This document shows positions 61,450 through 64,000 of a stretch of DNA of 64,000 bases, piece after piece. The stretch's first letter is position 1; each line of letters starts with the position of its first letter. Source of the DNA: Candidatus Zixiibacteriota bacterium (GTDB taxonomy: Bacteria > Zixibacteria > MSB-5A5 > GN15 > FEB-12); contig JAJRXM010000006.1 in the NCBI GenBank assembly GCA_024276275.1, positions 1-64,000 of the forward strand, read 5' to 3'. Made by a program: the position numbers and the translations under genes. Under the pieces are notes generated by a model, which did no database searches, had not been told where the DNA came from, and saw nothing but the letters and a program-made list of their open reading frames with translations.

Positions 61450-64000
61450 TTATTTTCGTAATTTATCGTATAAACTTTCTATCGAGTTTTTTAGAACAGA
61501 CTGTTTATCAATTTTAAGTTGAGGGTTATCAACTGTACCTGACACAGACCAAGACATGGAGGGAACGCTTAAGAGTCCCATCTTACTTTTAAGCTTCTTT
61601 GAAAATATTGTTTTTATATCGTAAGAAACAGTATTGTTAAAATTATAATAACCGTCAATCTCCAAATCACCAATACTTCCAAGCTGTGTCTTAAGTTTGT
61701 CAAATGATACGGTTCCATCCTTTACAATTATATTAGTAAAGAAATTTTGTATAGTCTGTTCTTTTTGTAAAGTTGAATCAAATGCTTTAAACAATTCATT
61801 TGCTTTTGTGTAAAATGCTCCTGACAGGGATATCTTACCCTGACGTAAACTTGAAGTTGAATTCATAGTCAAAGACTGCAAAAATTGTTTCGGCTCCCAA
61901 CCATTGGCAGAATACGTACCGTTCATGTCGACTTTGCCATAGACAATATCATGAAGTTTCGAAAAACGGTTAGCAAAATCGTTTACCTCTATTTGTATTG
62001 CATTAAAAGTTCCGACATACTGAGGATTATCAAAATCGGTAAGGTCTATGGTTGTATTACCCTCAATTTTACCTGAATACACATTACCGTTTACATCGTA
62101 GCATTCTATTTTTTTATCTTCTATAGTTACTTTACCGACTAATGATGTTAATTCCAGTTCCGCATAAATCAAAGTGTCTATTTCGAAAGTTCCTCTGCCG
62201 TCAATGTCAGGTAATATAATCGTGGAGATTGAATCAACCGATGCTGTCATGTTTTCATCTGCTACACCGAGAACAGCTTCGGGAAATAATTTGTCCGCAT
62301 CAAAACGATTTGACTTAAAGCTGAAAACAAACAATGGTTTTTTAGAACTATTTCTATTAATATTTTTTAGTGGCAAAAGATATGGGAAAGGATTTATCAG
62401 CTTGCCCTGAAAAAACGCATCACTTGTTTCAAACTCGGTCTTAAGATTTTCTACAATAATAGTGTCAGGTAAAATTGTTAGTTCCGCATCAAACTTTTCT
62501 ATTTTTTCGGGAAGCAAAGCATCTGAATATGAACCATTCGTTATTCTGACTTTTCCGAACGGTTTAAATAGAGATAGGTTATTAATCGATCCTGATAATT
62601 GCAAGTCTACTCTTAAATTCCCGTTTAAATCAGGCTTCCCTTTTGGAGGAAGAATTGTATTTAACAAAGACAGCTGCATTTCACCTAACAGGGTAGCATC
62701 AATTGTCGGATTAATTTTCTTATTTGAAATAGAATCAGCTAGAAAGTACTGCATCAAAGATGTAATCCTTCCATCCAAAGAAAAAGACCCTGACTGCATA
62801 GAAGCTGTTAATTTTTTAATCGAAATAATTTCATTATCAAAATAGATATCCAACATCAATGAATCTATCGGTTCCGGTATAAATGTAGAGTTATAAAAAA
62901 TATTATCTGAACGCAGTTTACCATTAAATTTTAAATCATTTATACTATTTATATTCCCGGATGTTTTTATATCAAAATCAGCACCCCCTGATATTGTATG
63001 CTTTTCGTTCGGTGGAAGAAACGGTTCCAGATATTTTAAATTTAACGTGCCTGCAAAAGCTGAATTTATAAAAGGGCTCTCAAAGTCATCAATAGTAAGA
63101 TGCCCCTTAATCGGCTTCCCGTCAAACTCACCTTCTTTTATATTAAACCTGAGATTATCATTTTTTATATCAACCAACGCCTCTTTACAAATCAATTTCC
63201 CCGGTAAATCTTTATGAGCAGCTGAAAAATCCTGCAGGATTAAATTACCGTAGTATAAAAACTGTTTTATAGAATACTCGATATCAAAATTAAAACTTAG
63301 GTTACCCTCTAAAACATAAGTCTCAAGAAAATCCTTTTTATCAGCAGGAATTAATGATGTAAGTTTTTTTATATTAGTCTGCTCGGATTGTATATTTATT
63401 TTTGTATGCATCTCAGTAAAAACATTTTCAACAGTTCCGGTTATCTGTGTAGGTATTCCATTAATGGAAAAATCCGCATGAGATATTGTAAGCAGGTTTT
63501 CTAATGTGTTAAACTTCGATTGATATTTTAGGACAAGATTTATATCAGGTAGATTTTTATTATCATTTATTGATATTGAATTAATCGACAAATCACCGTT
63601 AGATATATATTCATTTGCAAAGGGATGTGTCAGAGTTGATTGCAAATCAAGACCTGTTACTGATATAGTTAATTTAGTACTATCATCAATATACCCCAAA
63701 GTCCCATTCTGAATTTCAATATTTTCAAATGTAACAATCGCTGCAACCGCCTTGGTCTCCGGACTTACTTTTTCCGTTATATTTTGAGGAACATCTTTTT
63801 CAAGTCGTTTGAAAGTAAAGTTATTATTACCACTTTTCTGTTTATATAAATTTATTTTCGGTTCTTTTAAAATCAGTCGGTCAATAGCAACATCGCCTGA
63901 AATCAATGGCCAAAACTGCAGTTTCACATCAAGAGATTTTGCTGTCAAGAAATTTTCATTTGAAAAACCGTTTTGATTTTTAATCACGATATTATCAAGT
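61450..64000 (-). CDS. AsmA-like outer-membrane/lipid-transport protein, 5' end outside the window
   Basis: The frame is open to the right edge: codons before the GTG at 63987 continue as LDNI, which fits the family's start, so the true N terminus lies beyond 64000. The visible 845 or more residues are long beta-rich stretches with repeats of the AsmA/TamB kind (VAIDRLILKEPKINLYK, TFENIEIQNGTLGYID, LDINGNL-type strands) and end in the AsmA C-terminal pattern SVSGTVDNPQLKIDKQS. Such proteins are anchored in the inner membrane and reach towards the outer membrane to move phospholipids. A short gap precedes the ABC permease gene. Confidence 0.8.
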   Translation of the reverse strand, partial: LDNIVIKNQNGFSNENFLTAKSLDVKLQFWPLISGDVAIDRLILKEPKINLYKQKSGNNNFTFKRLEKDVPQNITEKVSPETKAVAAIVTFENIEIQNGTLGYIDDSTKLTISVTGLDLQSTLTHPFANEYISNGDLSINSISINDNKNLPDINLVLKYQSKFNTLENLLTISHADFSINGIPTQITGTVENVFTEMHTKINIQSEQTNIKKLTSLIPADKKDFLETYVLEGNLSFNFDIEYSIKQFLYYGNLILQDFSAAHKDLPGKLICKEALVDIKNDNLRFNIKEGEFDGKPIKGHLTIDDFESPFINSAFAGTLNLKYLEPFLPPNEKHTISGGADFDIKTSGNINSINDLKFNGKLRSDNIFYNSTFIPEPIDSLMLDIYFDNEIISIKKLTASMQSGSFSLDGRITSLMQYFLADSISNKKINPTIDATLLGEMQLSLLNTILPPKGKPDLNGNLRVDLQLSGSINNLSLFKPFGKVRITNGSYSDALLPEKIEKFDAELTILPDTIIVENLKTEFETSDAFFQGKLINPFPYLLPLKNINRNSSKKPLFVFSFKSNRFDADKLFPEAVLGVADENMTASVDSISTIILPDIDGRGTFEIDTLIYAELELTSLVGKVTIEDKKIECYDVNGNVYSGKIEGNTTIDLTDFDNPQYVGTFNAIQIEVNDFANRFSKLHDIVYGKVDMNGTYSANGWEPKQFLQSLTMNSTSSLRQGKISLSGAFYTKANELFKAFDSTLQKEQTIQNFFTNIIVKDGTVSFDKLKTQLGSIGDLEIDGYYNFNNTVSYDIKTIFSKKLKSKMGLLSVPSMSWSVSGTVDNPQLKIDKQSVLKNSIESLYDKLRK

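Overview
This is AT-rich bacterial chromosome with about 52 protein genes, mostly on the minus strand in short operons. No rRNA, tRNA, insertion sequence, prophage or CRISPR array was seen. Bacterial identity is secure: HslUV, bS20, RNA polymerase omega, Gmk, TopA, MurJ, XerC and ComEC are all present. Lipoprotein signals, a beta-barrel porin, an AsmA-type protein and a periplasmic multihaem cytochrome point to a cell with two membranes. Two extracellular proteins end in the YPNPFN...GIYLYxL tail of type IX secretion substrates, a third ends in a related one, and a fourth ends in a dockerin-like repeat pair. That mix is typical of uncultured FCB-superphylum lineages (Zixibacteria, KSB1 and relatives). 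The phylum assignment is inference.

Layout. 1-998: gene-poor stretch with a frameshifted GIY-YIG gene and a cluster of small hairpin repeats. 999-4353: gatE-gatD, the archaeal-type Glu-tRNA(Gln) amidotransferase. 4583-11484: three large exported proteins, including a subtilase. 11669-14473: nadE-like gene, acyl carrier protein and acyl-AMP ligase. 14584-20465: metallo-beta-lactamase fold protein, M24 peptidase and FN3 lipoprotein; then a double hemerythrin, threonine aldolase, a cold-shock protein and a dolichol/phytol-kinase-like membrane protein. 20472-23995: PPIase lipoprotein and a PilS-like histidine kinase.

24057-33659 is the most striking block. The type IV pilus motor genes pilB, pilT and pilC lie in one co-directional run with an MglA-like GTPase, four roadblock/LC7 proteins (two with new-looking fusions, one membrane-anchored and one TPR-linked), a small membrane protein and a PATAN/DUF4388 protein. 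This looks like a pilus polarity or activity switch. It is followed by comEC and murJ, and by rpsT on the other strand with a TTG start.

38039-48908: a ParB/SbnI-like protein, a dockerin-tagged M28 peptidase, a PaaI-type thioesterase, a lipoprotein, argF, an alginate-export-type porin, an octahaem HAO-family cytochrome c behind a CRP/FNR-like palindrome, and a LiaF-like protein. 48912-55898: housekeeping genes in two groups (topA, then xerC-hslV-hslU; and yicC-gmk-rpoZ). 55959-61394: a polar amino-acid ABC transporter run together with an exported subtilase and a PAS-GAF-PAS protein, then a receiver-HisKA protein that lacks an ATPase domain. 61450-64000: an AsmA-like protein that runs off the window.

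Several genes appear to start with TTG behind a clear ribosome-binding site (nadE, PPIase, rpsT, porin, probably murJ). All functions are read from sequence motifs without database searches.
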